From assembly GCA_030512295.1 (NCBI GenBank), contig JAULSR010000002.1, forward strand, positions 4,526,001 through 4,590,000: 64,000 nt of DNA, written 5' to 3'. The DNA comes from Bombardia bombarda. Its lineage: Eukaryota > Ascomycota > Sordariomycetes > Sordariales > Lasiosphaeriaceae. The position numbers and the translations under genes were made by a program. Position 1 is the stretch's first letter. Every line of letters begins with the position of its first letter. Below the pieces are notes generated by a model. That model made no database searches, was not told the DNA's origin, and was given only the letters and a program-made list of their open reading frames with translations. This document shows, in pieces, positions 45,679 through 57,800 of the stretch.

Positions 45679-48005
45679 ATGGGGATTCTGGTCCTTACAG
45701 ACTTGTCTCTTGGGTTGTCGACCTCGGCCATGGCAGCCCTTATCGCCATCGTGGGAGCCGTCGCCACACTCCTCGCCATCTACCGCGCATTCCGCCGCGC
45801 CAAGCAAACAAAACGCTTCCCGCTCCCCCCAGGGCCACCTGGCGAATTCCTGCTTGGACACTACCGCACCGTGCCCGAAGACGCCGCCTTTATGAAGTAT
45901 GCCGAGTGGGCGAAGGAGTACCGTATGTATCTACATCTACACGACACTAGCAGATCTTGACCTACTGTCCACCACTGGTACTGACAACAGGGGCATATTA
46001 TGGCCCAACTGCACTTCAGAAACCGATGTTCTATATTTCGAGACCTTTGGCACAAGATGGATTGTTTTGAATACGCTGGCGGCGGCCGAGGACCTACTGG
46101 AAAAGCGTGGCGCCAAGTATGCAGACAGACCCCGATTTGTCATGTTCGAGGAGTAAGCAACGTTTCTCACCTCCCAACGCAGTAGCCCGATTACGTCGTG
46201 GCCGAGATATTTGGGGAGTTGGGAGTATAAGCTGACAAGTTTCTATCGCTGACCTGTCTTAGAATGGGATGGTCGCCGACCTTGACCTGGCTTCGCTGGG
46301 GTCCCAAATATCACTTGCATCGAAGAATTCTACAGCCGTCCTTCAGCAAGTCCAAGGTCGTCCAATACATGCCCATGCAGCGGAAAGAGGCGCTTGTCTG
46401 CTGCAAGTCCATGACAGCCGACCCCGGAAGCTGGACCAACTCGACACGACGCTTTGCCGTGGCGATTGTGCTCAATATTGCATATGGTCTTGATGTTGAC
46501 GGACCGTCGAGTCCATGGATCAAGCTGGCTGACGATGCTTCCAACGCAATCTCAAAGTCTGGCGCTCCGGCGAGTTCGATTATGGATCGGATTCCAGCCA
46601 GTATGTGTTCCAGCTCACAGTCTATACACAACCACAGACAAAGAATAATGGATTTATGCTGAGACATGTATGTGAACGAACGAACTTAGCCCGCTATCTC
46701 CCAGACTGGCTTCCGTTCATGGAGAGACTTCGCTATGCACACACATGGCGACATGCGATCGAGAGTATAACCAAGCGACCGTTTGAAGCCTCTCTCAAAA
46801 GAATGGTACAGTTCAAAGCCTTCCTCTATAGTCGCCCAGCATTGATGCCGCGGTTGCTAAGTAAAACTTCAACTGCAGGACGAGCCCAAAAGACTACATG
46901 AAGCTCGAGACTTTACTAGCATTAGAATGGCTATCCACACCAGTAATCACATCGAAGGAACTTCCGATGAATTTGGAATAAACGACATCAAAGGCGCAGC
47001 TGCAACTATTCTCATCGCAGGCAATGACACTGTAAGTCTAACTGCTCACTATTTTGACCCCTTTTCCTTTCCTGGACCACCGCACCATTCAACCCCGGCA
47101 CGGTCCCAGCCATGATCCCTGTCAGCACCCCTCCCCCTTTTTACCTAATCAACAAATAGTCAACAAATGGGAAATCTGCACGCAACTAACCTTGGCGCAC
47201 TCACTGCCAGACCGGCGCTACAGCCATGATCCTCGTGCTCTACCTGATGCAAAACCCGGTCGTCCAACGTCGAGCCCAAGATGAAGTCGACCGCGTTATC
47301 GGCGGCAAGAGCCAGCGCCTGCCTACTTGGGAGGACGTGCCCAAGCTCACATACGTCAACGCCGTCTTGCAAGAGACGTATCGCATGAACCCCCTGTCGC
47401 CTCTGGGCATCCCGCATGCTAGTATTGTCGACGACGTCTACAATGGCATGTTCATCCCGAAGGGGACGATCGTCTACCCGAATGTTTGGGCGATGCTGCA
47501 TGATGAGAGGGTGTATTCCGATCCCTTTGAGTTTAGGCCGGAGAGATTCCTGAGCGTGAAAGACGGGGGAAGGGGTGAGCCGCTGCCTGTGGGGAATTTT
47601 GGGTTTGGTCGACGGTAGGTTGATCAGTTATCATCGAGAGTTTTCCTTTCTTATCAGGAACTTGGCTGATGGACCGATGACATGGTCTAGAATTTGCATC
47701 GGACGCAACCTAGCCGAGAACAGCTTACTTATCTTTCTGGCGACACTGCTGGCCACTGTCGACATTGACTGGCCACCAGGCCCCGATGGCAAACCAACGC
47801 CGTTTGAGCCAGAGTGGTCATTTAAAGGAGCAGCGTAAGTTGTGGATCTTGGTTTAAGTCGACCTATTTATGATAGCATCTACTGATATGACTTTTCTTA
47901 ACTAGGATTGTGCTACCGTTCAAGGCATCTATCTCAAGGCGCTCTTCACGAACGACAGAGCTGCTTGAGGCGGAGTTAGAATCGCTACAGGAGGGTGATT
48001 CATAA
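45679..48005 (+). CDS. Cytochrome P450 (O-methylsterigmatocystin oxidoreductase-like)
   Basis: Microsomal P450 monooxygenase. The eight exons are 45679-45922, 46020-46152, 46263-46600, 46690-46805, 46879-47031, 47211-47614, 47691-47834 and 47906-48005, giving 543 aa. Motifs: N-terminal membrane helix (about 15-37), proline hinge FPLPPGPPG, KRGAKYADRP, I-helix AGNDTT at 324-329, ExxR in the segment LQETYR, PERF, and heme loop FGFGRRICIG with ligand Cys465. The exon 2 acceptor at 46018-46019 is chosen over one at 45989-45990 because only it keeps DVLYFETFG in frame. The region between the G helix and I helix (exons 4-5) is shorter and less family-like, so that intron placement is the least certain. 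It is not adjacent to other secondary-metabolism genes. Confidence 0.88.
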
Positions 48006-49024
48006 TGCGTGAGATAAACAAACGTAAGTAAACATGTGTGAAACTGGTCGTAATGAAGTAATTTAGAGGCAAGTAGGGGGAAGCATTTTTAATTTTTATC
48101 TTTGATAGAACAGACATAGCAAGACGGGCGAATTAAACGAAGTATTTCCATACATACAGGCTGATGGACTGATCAAGATGGGTCGAAAGAAAAGAAAGAT
48201 TAAAAAACACGCAAATAACCAAGTCTTGGATTTGAACCAAGGACCTTCGATACAAAAAGCTGAGAGAATTTCTTATATTCAACAGCAGACTCACGTCCGT
48301 GTCGCATGCTATCTCTGCATCAACCTGGCTATTTGAGCTAATGTTGCGACCTACTATACTGCCCTATATAGGGACGTTGAAGACAGGCAGACAGGAAAAG
48401 AGGTGCACCTAATGGATCTATCCACGACGCCTTCGAGAGGTCAGCACAGAGCTGGCAAGCAGTGGCCGTGGCTTTCTTTTCTTACTACTGATAGGCTTAT
48501 CTGGCGTCCTGGGTGTATTGTACTGCACGCCTTGAATCACAGAAAACGTCTAGTCCTGTATGATAAGTATCGTATTTGGGTTGAAACTTGGTTCAAATAC
48601 AAACACGGCTTCCCCAACTTACCCCAGCTTCCCCAGGTTTGCCCCACAATATGTCGGCGACGATCACCCTGCAACTCAAAGTGCATCCACAATCCCCGTG
48701 GGTAAATCGATCCCCTTTATTACCTACAAGGTATATATGAGCTCGCCTCGCCCGCCCGCCCGCGGTACCTGGATCTGGCTAAAGTAAACCGCTGGCCCTT
48801 AGCATCGCATATTAATCCTCGGGCAACCACCGTCCGCATCCATGTTGCCACTCCAAGAATACGAAGATGGTTTAAATACCACACTATCCTGGGCGCCAGG
48901 CTCATGATCACAAACAATATTTCTTGGCGCCACTCTTGGTTTTTCCGCCAAAGACGAATTCTCCGAATACTAGCTGCTGTGGCAAGGAAGTAAATAGTGG
49001 AAGTTGAAGCGACAGGGCGCCATC
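48006..49024. other. Intergenic (1 kb)
   Basis: No gene recognised. A short element at about 48221-48241 reads on the minus strand as a tRNA-like T arm, but no full cloverleaf could be built. Confidence 0.4.
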
Positions 49025-50517
49025 ATGCGGTCAATTTCGATCTCCAAGCCGGTTGGCGTTGCCGCGGTAGTGCTGCTGCTTTCAAGATGGGCAACCGCCA
49101 TGCCGACGAGCCTGGAGACGAGCTCCGAGTCGGATGAGGCCGTTGCGGTCCGGGCTGCGGCGGTGGATACCAACCACTGGGTAGACACCTGGACGTCGAT
49201 GCCGCAGCTCGTCGAGTCCAGCAATATGCCTCCGTCCCCCTATGTAGGTTTCACCGCAGGAAAACTCCGAATAGAAACAAAAGATCAACCACAGAGCAGC
49301 AGCTGACCCTTGATATAGTCAAGCGGCGGTGTCTTCAAGGATGCCACCCTCCGCCAGACACTCCATCTGTCCATTGGGGCCGAGCGACTCAGGATCCAGA
49401 TCAGCAACACTTTTGGCGGAAGCGACCTACCCATCACAGCAGCGTCTATCGCCTTCCCGACCGATGGCAAGGCGGGCGTCCCCGGCATCGACACTGCCTC
49501 ACTCAAGCAGCTCACCTTCAAGGGTGGGGCCGAGTCCATCACGATCCCGCGCGGACAGGTAGCCTACACGGACCCCGTCGACTTCAAGGTCGACCCCCAG
49601 GCCATGATCACCGTGAGCCTCTACTCCAAGGCCGGCCAGTCGGGCAGCAGCATCACGGGCCATCCCGGCAGCCGCACCACCTCGCACATGCAGGCGGGCG
49701 ACAAGGTGAACGCCTCAACCATCACGGGCGCAAACACCAAGCACTGGTACTTCATCAGCGCCGTCGAGGCGTGGGCTCCTGAGAACGCGAGCGCATTCGT
49801 CATCCTCGGCGATAGCATCACCGATGGGCGCGGCAGCACCGACGATGCCAACAACCGGTAAGCCCGTCCACTCGTCCACTCCCTCCTCCCCCCCCCCCCC
49901 CCCCCAACCAAACCCCCCTATCCCCCTATTTGCTAACCCAACCCAACCCAACCAGCTGGCCCGACCTCCTCCTCGCCCGCCTCCAAAAGGCCAACCTCAG
50001 CCACATCGCCGTCAACAACCAAGCCGCCGGCGGCAACACCGTCCTCTCCGGCGGTCTCGGGCCCACCCTCCTCTCGCGCTACAAGCGCGACGGCATCCAG
50101 CAGGCCGGCGTCAAATACGTCCTCATCTTCGAGGGCGTCAACGACATCGGCGGCGGCGGCACCGACAGCGGCTCCCAGACCTCCATCGGCAACCGCCTCA
50201 TCGACGCCTACAAGCAGATCGCCAAGGACTGCAAGGCCGCGGGCATCAAGGTCTACGGCGCCACCATCACGCCGTTTGGCGGCAGCGGCCAGAGCTACTC
50301 CAACCCGACGCGGGAGCAGACGAGGGTCAAGGTGAATAACTGGATCCTGAGCAGCGGCGGGGTTCTCGATGGGGTTGTGGATTTCTCCAAATCCGTGAGC
50401 GATGCGAGCGTCAAGAGCCAGTTGGGAAAGCCGTATGACGGCGGGGATCATTTGCATCCGAATGTGGCGGGGTACCAGGCCATGGCGGATGGGTTTCCGT
50501 TGGAGCTTTTTCAGTAG
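49025..50517 (+). CDS. Secreted SGNH/GDSL esterase
   Basis: Extracellular esterase or acylhydrolase of the SGNH superfamily, possibly acting on acylated plant polysaccharide or small esters. Exons are 49025-49243, 49319-49857 and 49956-50517, giving 439 aa. The start at 49025 gives a clean signal peptide ending about residue 25 (RWATA); an upstream in-frame ATG at 49004 adds seven polar residues. An N-terminal beta-rich region (about 70-225) precedes the SGNH domain. Catalytic blocks: GDSITDG with Ser239, Gly278/279 in NNQAAGGNT, GVNDIG with Asn315, and DHLHPN with Asp417 and His420. The second intron contains an 18-base C run (49888-49905). It converges with a sugar transporter 150 bp downstream. 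Confidence 0.93.
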
Positions 50518-50667
50518 GTCCAGGCGGTAGATAGATGGGATCAGTGGTGGTGGTGGTTTAGAACAAGGTAGGGCTGCCGTCGGTCAGTGATGGGGGACGA
50601 ATGGGTGCGCTGGGTCGATGTGGGAAATTGCATTGGACATGAAGCTATGGATTTGACTAGGCACCAC

Positions 50668-52545
50668 CTATGCATGTTCATTGTCCCTTACCTCTCCAAT
50701 ATCGCTGGTATTACTCGTGCCTCTCTCCATTACCCCTTTCTTCTCTGTCCCCCCAATACCTCCCCGATTCTGATTCACACGCCTCAGATGCTCCTCTGTC
50801 TGTTCGTAATCGATCAGTGCCTCTCCATCCTTACCGAACCACCTCGGCTCAGTCTTGGCCTGGTGGACAACGGTGAACACTCCTTTCCAGCCCTGGACCT
50901 TCTGGAAGATGACATCCATCTCTTCTAAAGATCTATACGCAGTCTCGGGATAGCAGAAATAGACGCAGGGCACCATGAAAGCGTTGATCACCGCAAAGAT
51001 GGTGTAGGTCTGGTAGCCAATACTGTTGAAAGCAATAGGCGTGATCATGACGACAAGGAAGTTGAAGATCCAGTTGGCCGATGTCGAGAGGGCATTGGCC
51101 GGCGCGCGGATTCTCAGGGGCACGATCTCAGCCGGGTACAGCCAGGTCATGCCGAGCCAGCCAACAGCAAAGAATGTGTTGAAGACAAACAGGAAGACGA
51201 TTCCGGCAATCTGGAAACCGAATTCGCTGCGCGAGTTGACGCCTGCAAGGATGGCCATGGTTGCTGACTGTCCCAGAGCGCCAAAGAGCATCAGCTTGCG
51301 CCGCCCAATGCGCTCAACGAGGAAGACGGCGGGCCAAGATGCGATAAAGTATTCGGTTCCGTTGAGGGCGGCAAGCAGACGCGACATGAAATCTGACATG
51401 CCCAGACCGCTGTAAATAACAGCGGCGTAGTATGTGATGAGATTGATGCCGCTGATTTGCTGAAAGACCTGGTTCATGTATCCCAGCACCGTCCGGTGCA
51501 GATTTCGGTTCTTGCCCATGGTGAAGAGGTCCGAGAATTCGCCCTTGGACATCTCGATTACCGTCTCGCGGATGACGAGGAACTCGTTCTCCACCACGTG
51601 GTCGGTCAACTCGGCGTCGTTCAGCGCAGCCAGAACCTCCTTGGCCTCGACATCGCGTCCCTTGTATACCAACCACCGTGGGGATTCGGGCAGGAAGGGG
51701 ATGAAGATGAGGATGGCGATGCAGAAGACGAGCTGGAATGCCAGGGGGAAGCGCCATGCCACCGAGCCAGGCGCAAAGCTGAGCCCGAGGTCAATCCAGT
51801 AGCTGATCATGATGCCGCAGGTGATGAGAGCGCCCTCTATCATGACCATCTTTCCGCGCTTGTGGGCCTTTGATGTCTCTGATTGCCATGTTGGTATCTG
51901 CATGCGCCACGTCAGCTATGGTCGTGCTGGTACTTCTTGGACACATGAGAAATACAGTGCCAGTCAATAAGTCTGGCCCCATAAGACTTACCGTGCTTGT
52001 GTTTGCTCCATTGCCCAACCCTGTGATGATACGCCCAATGATGAAATGCTCCAGCGTCGTTGCACTCGCTTGGAGGATCGCCCCCACAATCATGATGCAT
52101 GTGCCAAGCATGATAACGCGCTTGCGACCGAGCGGGTTGCCAATAAACACGGTGATGACGGCGCCGATGAAGCAACCGAGGTTATACGACGCAATAGCAA
52201 TACCTGTTCCAGGTCCAGGTTTTAGAAACGTATGCAAGACACGAAGCTCAGAAGGGGCGGGCTGACCTTGGTTAGTTGAACGAGTTGAGGACTCTTCGCG
52301 GCTGATGCCAGCGGCATTTGGGTTGATCAGCGGGAAGGCGCTGAGGAATATCGGCAGAGTCAAAATACCGCCCATAACGCCTTGATCTAAGCTCCGATAT
52401 TAGCGATACGACTATTGCAACATTTTTCTGTGGCGGTTGTTCTCGTCGCCTACTTACCGTATCCAAAGAGCAGAAAGTCGCATCCTGCCACCGCGGCGAC
52501 AGCCAGATTAAGGGGCTGACCCCTGAGACCGAGAAACTTTACCAT
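50668..52545 (-). CDS. MFS sugar transporter
   Basis: Plasma-membrane sugar:proton symporter or facilitator of the major facilitator superfamily with 12 predicted helices. Exons (minus) are 52545-52458, 52386-52267, 52203-51992 and 51897-50668, giving 549 aa. Sugar-porter signatures are all present: LLFGYDQGVMGG at about residues 25-36 (spanning the first intron), GRKR after helix 2, PESPRWLVYKGR after helix 6, ERIGRRK after helix 8 and PETAYRSLEEMD after helix 12. A hydrophilic tail follows, with a Gln/Asn/Gly-rich segment. The first intron splits the DQG codon region, as is common in these genes. The 3' end faces the SGNH esterase. Substrate cannot be told; fungal relatives carry hexoses, pentoses or cellodextrins. 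Confidence 0.95.
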
Positions 52546-53072
52546 GGCGCAAGTGTAGTCTAGGACGAGGAAGGTAAGTATCCAGAAACCCTTTAGATTA
52601 GATTAGAATTTGATGAATTGAGGAGGTGACGATGATTTTGCCGCACGCTGTGAGACATTGAAATTCCGGGCTTTTGGAGGCGGGGAAGGAGTGAATGTGT
52701 ATTTGTAGGATTTCCCAGATTCCTCCATGTCGATCACATGTGGATCTGGGATCTACTCTACTACCAAAACCAGAAAGAATACCCTCGTGAACCATTACCC
52801 CGAACTCCACTGACGTACGCACTCTGTGTCACACTGTAACACCATACTTTTGTCCAATCCGTATGTGAAATAATGCCCACCTTCCCCAAAAATCCCACGA
52901 CATGCAAATGTGGACATGTACCCCAACCCGAATAAAGAAAATCAAATACCGTCCCGTCCCACGGTTCCCATCCTCCTACAAAGCCACCTACGCAATTCAT
53001 CAGATATGCTTTCCAAAGCTGGATTGAGAACCACCAAAGACAGACCGAGGGGACTTGGTGCTCGAATAGTCG
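52546..53072. other. Intergenic, transporter promoter / Fig1 3' end
   Basis: About 530 bp with no gene recognised. It should hold the transporter promoter and the 3' UTR of the Fig1-like gene. Confidence 0.4.
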
Positions 53073-54414
53073 CTAGCGGGCGAAGGCTGTCCCATAGAGG
53101 GGGGCAAAGAGGAACTCATGTGGTGAGAAGGGGGTGCCATAGACAGACCTGGCACCTGTACGTGAATCGACAGCCGTAAGCTCAGGGATGGAACTCCTGT
53201 CGGAACCTGATGATCTCCGTTTTAAATCGTCGTGTTCAGGGCCGTACCGGGCTCGCTGGGGACTGGGACTTCGAGGAAGACGTATGGACCTATTCGTCAT
53301 ATTTCGCATCGTATCTAAAAATTGGTGACGGTCAGAAGAGTTGCCTTTAGTGCTGGACCGGTCCAGGGCATACCCAGGTCCACTACCCGGGACAAACCCA
53401 GCTCCACCGCCCGGGCCATACGCAGTGTTGCTACCCGCGCCAATGTCGCGAGTCTTTCTGGTGATCCAGAGCACGTTGATGCCGAACAAGCATGTAAGGG
53501 CGCATGCCGCGAACTGGAGCCCGACGATAGTCGTGCTATCGTCTATCAGAATAGGAGAGTTTTCTTCCAGTGATGCTTGCTTCAACACACGGGTCGCCTC
53601 CAATGTCGACAGCGCGGCACTGAAGGTCAGCACGCTGGGTACAGATAAAAATCCGTACGAAAGGTACTTCCTCCATTGGCCCGCTGTCTTAAGTTTGTGG
53701 TCGTCTGTACCTCTGTCGTATCTCCAGTGAAGCCAAACAACGAATAGTCCGGGGCTAAAGATCATGCAACTGGCTAAAAGTAAAAAACCGGAGAAGAGGG
53801 TCGTTTGTAGGTGGAGGGCGGTAGACACTAGGTCGGTAGCAATTTCGTTATCGCTATCGCGGAATAGACGTTCCATGGCATATTTCACGGCCTTGTCGTT
53901 CGTATATGTACTCAAACCAGTAGGAACACATTCGGTTATTTCGTCATCGTTGGCGCATAGTCCTGAATTAGCAAGTTAAAACCCATGTTGACCAGGAGAT
54001 TGAGGGAAGCGCGAGGGGGTAAAGGAGTGGTACGGGATTGGAAAAGAAGAAAAAGCAAAGGAGGAAACAGGCATACCGAAATAGCCCATGCGAACCCAAG
54101 TGTCGGACGCAGTGTCTGACGAGTGCAAAGAGACGACGAAGATGCCGGGGAGTCCGGGGGTTGTAGCGGTGCATCCAGCCAGTGTTAGACCTAAGGGCAC
54201 AATATCAGCAAGAGTCCATCGTGTCGCAAATGCATTGACACCGTTCAGTACTTGCTCTCAATGGCCCATAGAGTAATGATCAATAAGACGGGAAGTGCGA
54301 TGTAGAAGGCGAGATTTTCTGAAGAAGTTGATGTTAGACACATTGGCCATGCAGTACATCGGTGAACATCCGAAATGCCATACCCCCGGACAGGTCTCTA
54401 ACTCGGAGTCCCAT
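53073..54414 (-). CDS. Fig1-domain membrane protein
   Basis: Member of the fungal Fig1 family (calcium regulator and membrane fusion protein, PF12351), implicated in low-affinity calcium influx, mating and hyphal fusion. Exons (minus) are 54414-54384, 54318-54256, 54190-54077 and 53962-53073, giving 365 aa. The second intron (54255-54191) begins GCAAGT rather than GT; only this GC-AG splice keeps the frame from TM1 to GCTATTPGLPGIFVVSL. The family signature VRMGYFGLCAN is rebuilt across the third intron. After the first helix there is an extracellular loop with paired Cys, then three more membrane helices (about 140-160, 190-210, 235-260), then a Ser/Arg-rich cytoplasmic tail with a Gly/Pro patch. 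The 31-nt first exon (MGLRVRDLSG) is the least certain part. Confidence 0.85.
54191..54255 (-). other. GC-AG intron of the Fig1-like gene
   Basis: A 65-nt intron with donor A|GCAAGT and acceptor CCCTTAG. The nearby GT (two bases into the same sequence) would put the conserved GCTATTPGLPG segment out of frame. GCAAGT is the known consensus for rare GC donors. Confidence 0.75.
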
Positions 54415-54436
54415 TGTAGAATGGTGGTTGGCGCAG

Positions 54437-54811
54437 CTAAAGGAAGATATGAAGTAGGTAGTCTAGGGCACCGTGAATCGGGTTGAGTAGTGGTACTAGA
54501 AGGTATCTGTACCAGTCTCGAAGCCAGATGGGCAATGAGATCTCAGACAAATTAATGAGTTGGTCGAGAACAAGAAGGAATATGACGAAAGAAGGAAACT
54601 GCGACAGCGACACCTTTGCCAGTTTAGACAACCATAAAGGGCGCAGGAAAGATAGTCGCATATGGATGGGGGACTGCGGGACATAATGAAGAAAGCAGGG
54701 CATCAACACCCATATATAACCATCAAACAATGCAAACGTGAATAACAGCGCCGAGGCCAGCTGCTGTTGGTCAATCGATGCGGGCCCGAACACGTCCAGC
54801 GAGCTCGCCAT
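54437..54811 (-). CDS. Possible small hydrophobic protein upstream of Fig1
   Basis: A 124-125 codon open frame starting MASSLDVFGPASIDQQ with three hydrophobic segments, ending 22 bp before the Fig1 start codon on the same strand. It could be an independent small membrane protein, part of an upstream exon, or a chance frame in the Fig1 5' UTR. No family recognised. The close spacing argues against a normal separate gene. Confidence 0.25.
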   Translation of the reverse strand: MASSLDVFGPASIDQQQLASALLFTFALFDGYIWVLMPCFLHYVPQSPIHMRLSFLRPLWLSKLAKVSLSQFPSFVIFLLVLDQLINLSEISLPIWLRDWYRYLLVPLLNPIHGALDYLLHIFL

Positions 54812-57800
54812 CAACGTTGTTGATGATCATGCGAACGGCCCTTCGATCGTGACCCGACGTCTGGACGCTGATAGACGACAAGTATCTTATCGATAAATCT
54901 GTTAACCGAGTGTTAAAAGCTGGGAGGTCAGATTTTGCACCTAAAAGTGAGGATGCACTAACATTAGGTACATGGTCACTAACCAGCGCACCAGATTCCA
55001 GGACAACCGGTCCCGAAGCAGAATGTCAGCCAAAGACTTGAATCGCACAATGACACCAATCCGCACTTCATCCTAGCTGAATGATGGCCTCAAAATGACC
55101 CATTGGCGACCCTTTTTCGTGCGCCAACTGTCTGGGTAGATACGTTATCGTTCGGAATGTCGTCGTGACGGCAAGAGTCTGCGAGTGCGCTGGCCAAATG
55201 ATTTGATGGTGCAAGAAATCTAGCGACGCCAAAAAGCCCTCGGCCCCGTGTGAAAAAGGCATGGAGCTAGGACAGTGCCTCAATGCCGCTACCGGCTAGC
55301 CAAATCGGCGCATATGGATTTTAGTCTCAACGTCGGGTCCAAGATGGCGCTACTTTCCTTATCCAACTGACAATCACTGCTGTCCTTTGGATCCTTCAAT
55401 TAACTAGACGTAGAAAGTCGTGTCGTGCGATTCTGCTGTCGCGTCCCCGTTTGCTGGACATGGATCTGTAGGTGGACGTCTCCGTCTTGAACCCCAACTT
55501 CGAAAAGGTAGATAGACGTTGATCATATGTAAGAGCAGGTAGCTGGTTATAGCATGCACTCTTAGAGTACCGTGGTTACCGACGTAAATAGCCTTCCAAA
55601 AAGGCCATCTCAACGATGATGGCATCAGGGTGTCTGTCTCTGCCTACGATCCTACACTGTCCTCAGAGTTCATACCCGGCCACTATCGCACAGTCACTAC
55701 GTAAAAAGTCTCAACTTATCTCTGACGCTCGATTCGTTATTATTCAGGTGGAAGTTTGTGAGCTTGTGGTCTCGCTTGCTAGTTCCAGGCCTGCGTCTTC
55801 AATTCCCAGAAAATGACTATGACGCATGGAATCAAATTTGACATGGCTTGGTGCTGAGTCAAAGATTTCTTTCCTTGATGAGTAGCGGTCTTAAATAATG
55901 GAAAGTTGGAAGGATACAATTTCCAGATTGAAAGCCCCAGCAAGCTAGCCGACAAACTGCATCTGTGAGTAACTGAACGCGGCAATCTCCCCGAAAATCA
56001 CCACCAACCCCCCCTCTTGAGCTCTGTTACGATCCATGACACATGGAAAGCTGTTACCATGTGATGTATGCAACTCATTCAATGAAGCCTACGGGTGTCT
56101 TGCCGTGACGATGTTTTCTTGGCGCCGGTAAGCTCGGGGGAACACAGATAAGCGCCAAGGATGGTGGAATAAATGGGTTCTTGTGTTCCAGCACAATCCA
56201 TCCTATCAAGATGTACCCATACTTGGCATTCCTGCTGTCTGCATCTTCTCTTGGCCACATGCTGTCATCCTGACATATGTGTGATAGAGGATACATAGAG
56301 AGGCCAGATGCCCGATTTTCCAAGGACATTTCGTGCGGCTTTGCATGTTGGTGTAATGTCGTGACCGAGTCTCAAGAGTCAAAGTCATGAAACGTGACGA
56401 CTACTGAGTCTTTGTCATATCGCAATATAAGTAGAAGCATTACGACATGCATAAGGTACTTCATGTAAAAGGAAGGAAAGACCATCGAGGCTCTTGGTAA
56501 TCCTGGACCATATGCTGCCAAGATGTTTCCTACCAATCCAAAGCATCAACCGAGCATCTATGCCCCATACATCTGCATCTGACGGCGTGCATTTGCCATA
56601 GGAGATTGTGCTGTGATCCCGCATTTCTCATCTCAGCAATGCCACCCTGAAGCCAGGTGCAATAAGGTTATCTTTACCTCAAATTAGGTCACCCAAGTCA
56701 TACTGGGGAGCTTTGTCGACGCCATACTATTGTATGGCCTGATGCTTGAATTTTTGTCACAAATCACCACAATATAATGAATGGGAAAGCAGGCAGCAAT
56801 GCTTTAGCCCGAGTACCCCGACAAGGGTTCAACACAAACATCAATGCACTAAACCTAAACAGGTCCAGTCGCAGAGTAAGGGAAAGGTTTCTCCAACGGC
56901 GAGAGGTTACAATCTTGTTAGGTAATCCAGATGCAAACATTTCGTGTACACCAGAAGTTCAAAATACCCTTTTGTGATTGGTTTGGGGTTGATATCCTTG
57001 TCTAACACGACATAAGTACGAAGTTCGCCTATTCGGACCAGGTCTGTTCCGCTTGGTGGCTTTAAGTACCTAACCCATTCTCCACGGTCGTATACCTACT
57101 GCGCAGTACTCTCCGCTTCCAGGCTGACCAATGGGGCTGGCTTGCTTGTAACCCTCCATGATTGAGCAAGTTCTGTTAGTTCACCGTCTTTTTCCGAAGA
57201 GAAACCCTGGTGTTTATTGAGCACTCATCACGATATGACCCACACAGTACTTGAGTGGGACCAGTATAAGAGATGCCTAAATGCACGCTGTTCACCAGTC
57301 GTAGCATGACGCGTCACAGTACCTATTATGGTATTTTCTTTACGATAACTGCATTTCAGAGTCACGGAGTATGGCTTGGCGGACAAGCATTGCTGTAGAG
57401 TACTTGCTGTCTAGGGGTAAGTCAGTGGTGGGGAGACAAGCAAACTTTCCGATTGGTAGGGTGATCCATTATTGTGGTGATACAAATGGGACCTGACTTT
57501 GATGCCGAGAATTTGCGGAGCTTATGGCTCTTTTCGACATATTCACGGCGTCAATAAGGAGTCTGCAGCCGTGCCCTGGTACGGCACGCACACACAGCTT
57601 TACCATCTGCTTACACAACATTATGATACAACTATCTCATTTATAGAATCAACTGGCCAGATTGTCGACTTATATTCTGCTCTCAATTGACTGTGCTGCC
57701 TAAGGTAATCACTTAATCGACTAGGGAATTCGCCGGCTATGTAAGACTTACTCAGCGGCGGGCGAGAGGGCGTTCATAAGCCCAGCTGACAAACTGCGAT

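Noticed and set aside
48195..48335. tRNA-like element on the minus strand (T-arm-like GGTTCAAATCC with a CTTGG/CCAAG stem and a pairable acceptor)
   Set aside because: The D loop lacks the GG pair and no anticodon arm with T33 and a 5-bp stem could be formed even allowing an intron, so it is at most a decayed fragment. A covariance-model search would decide.
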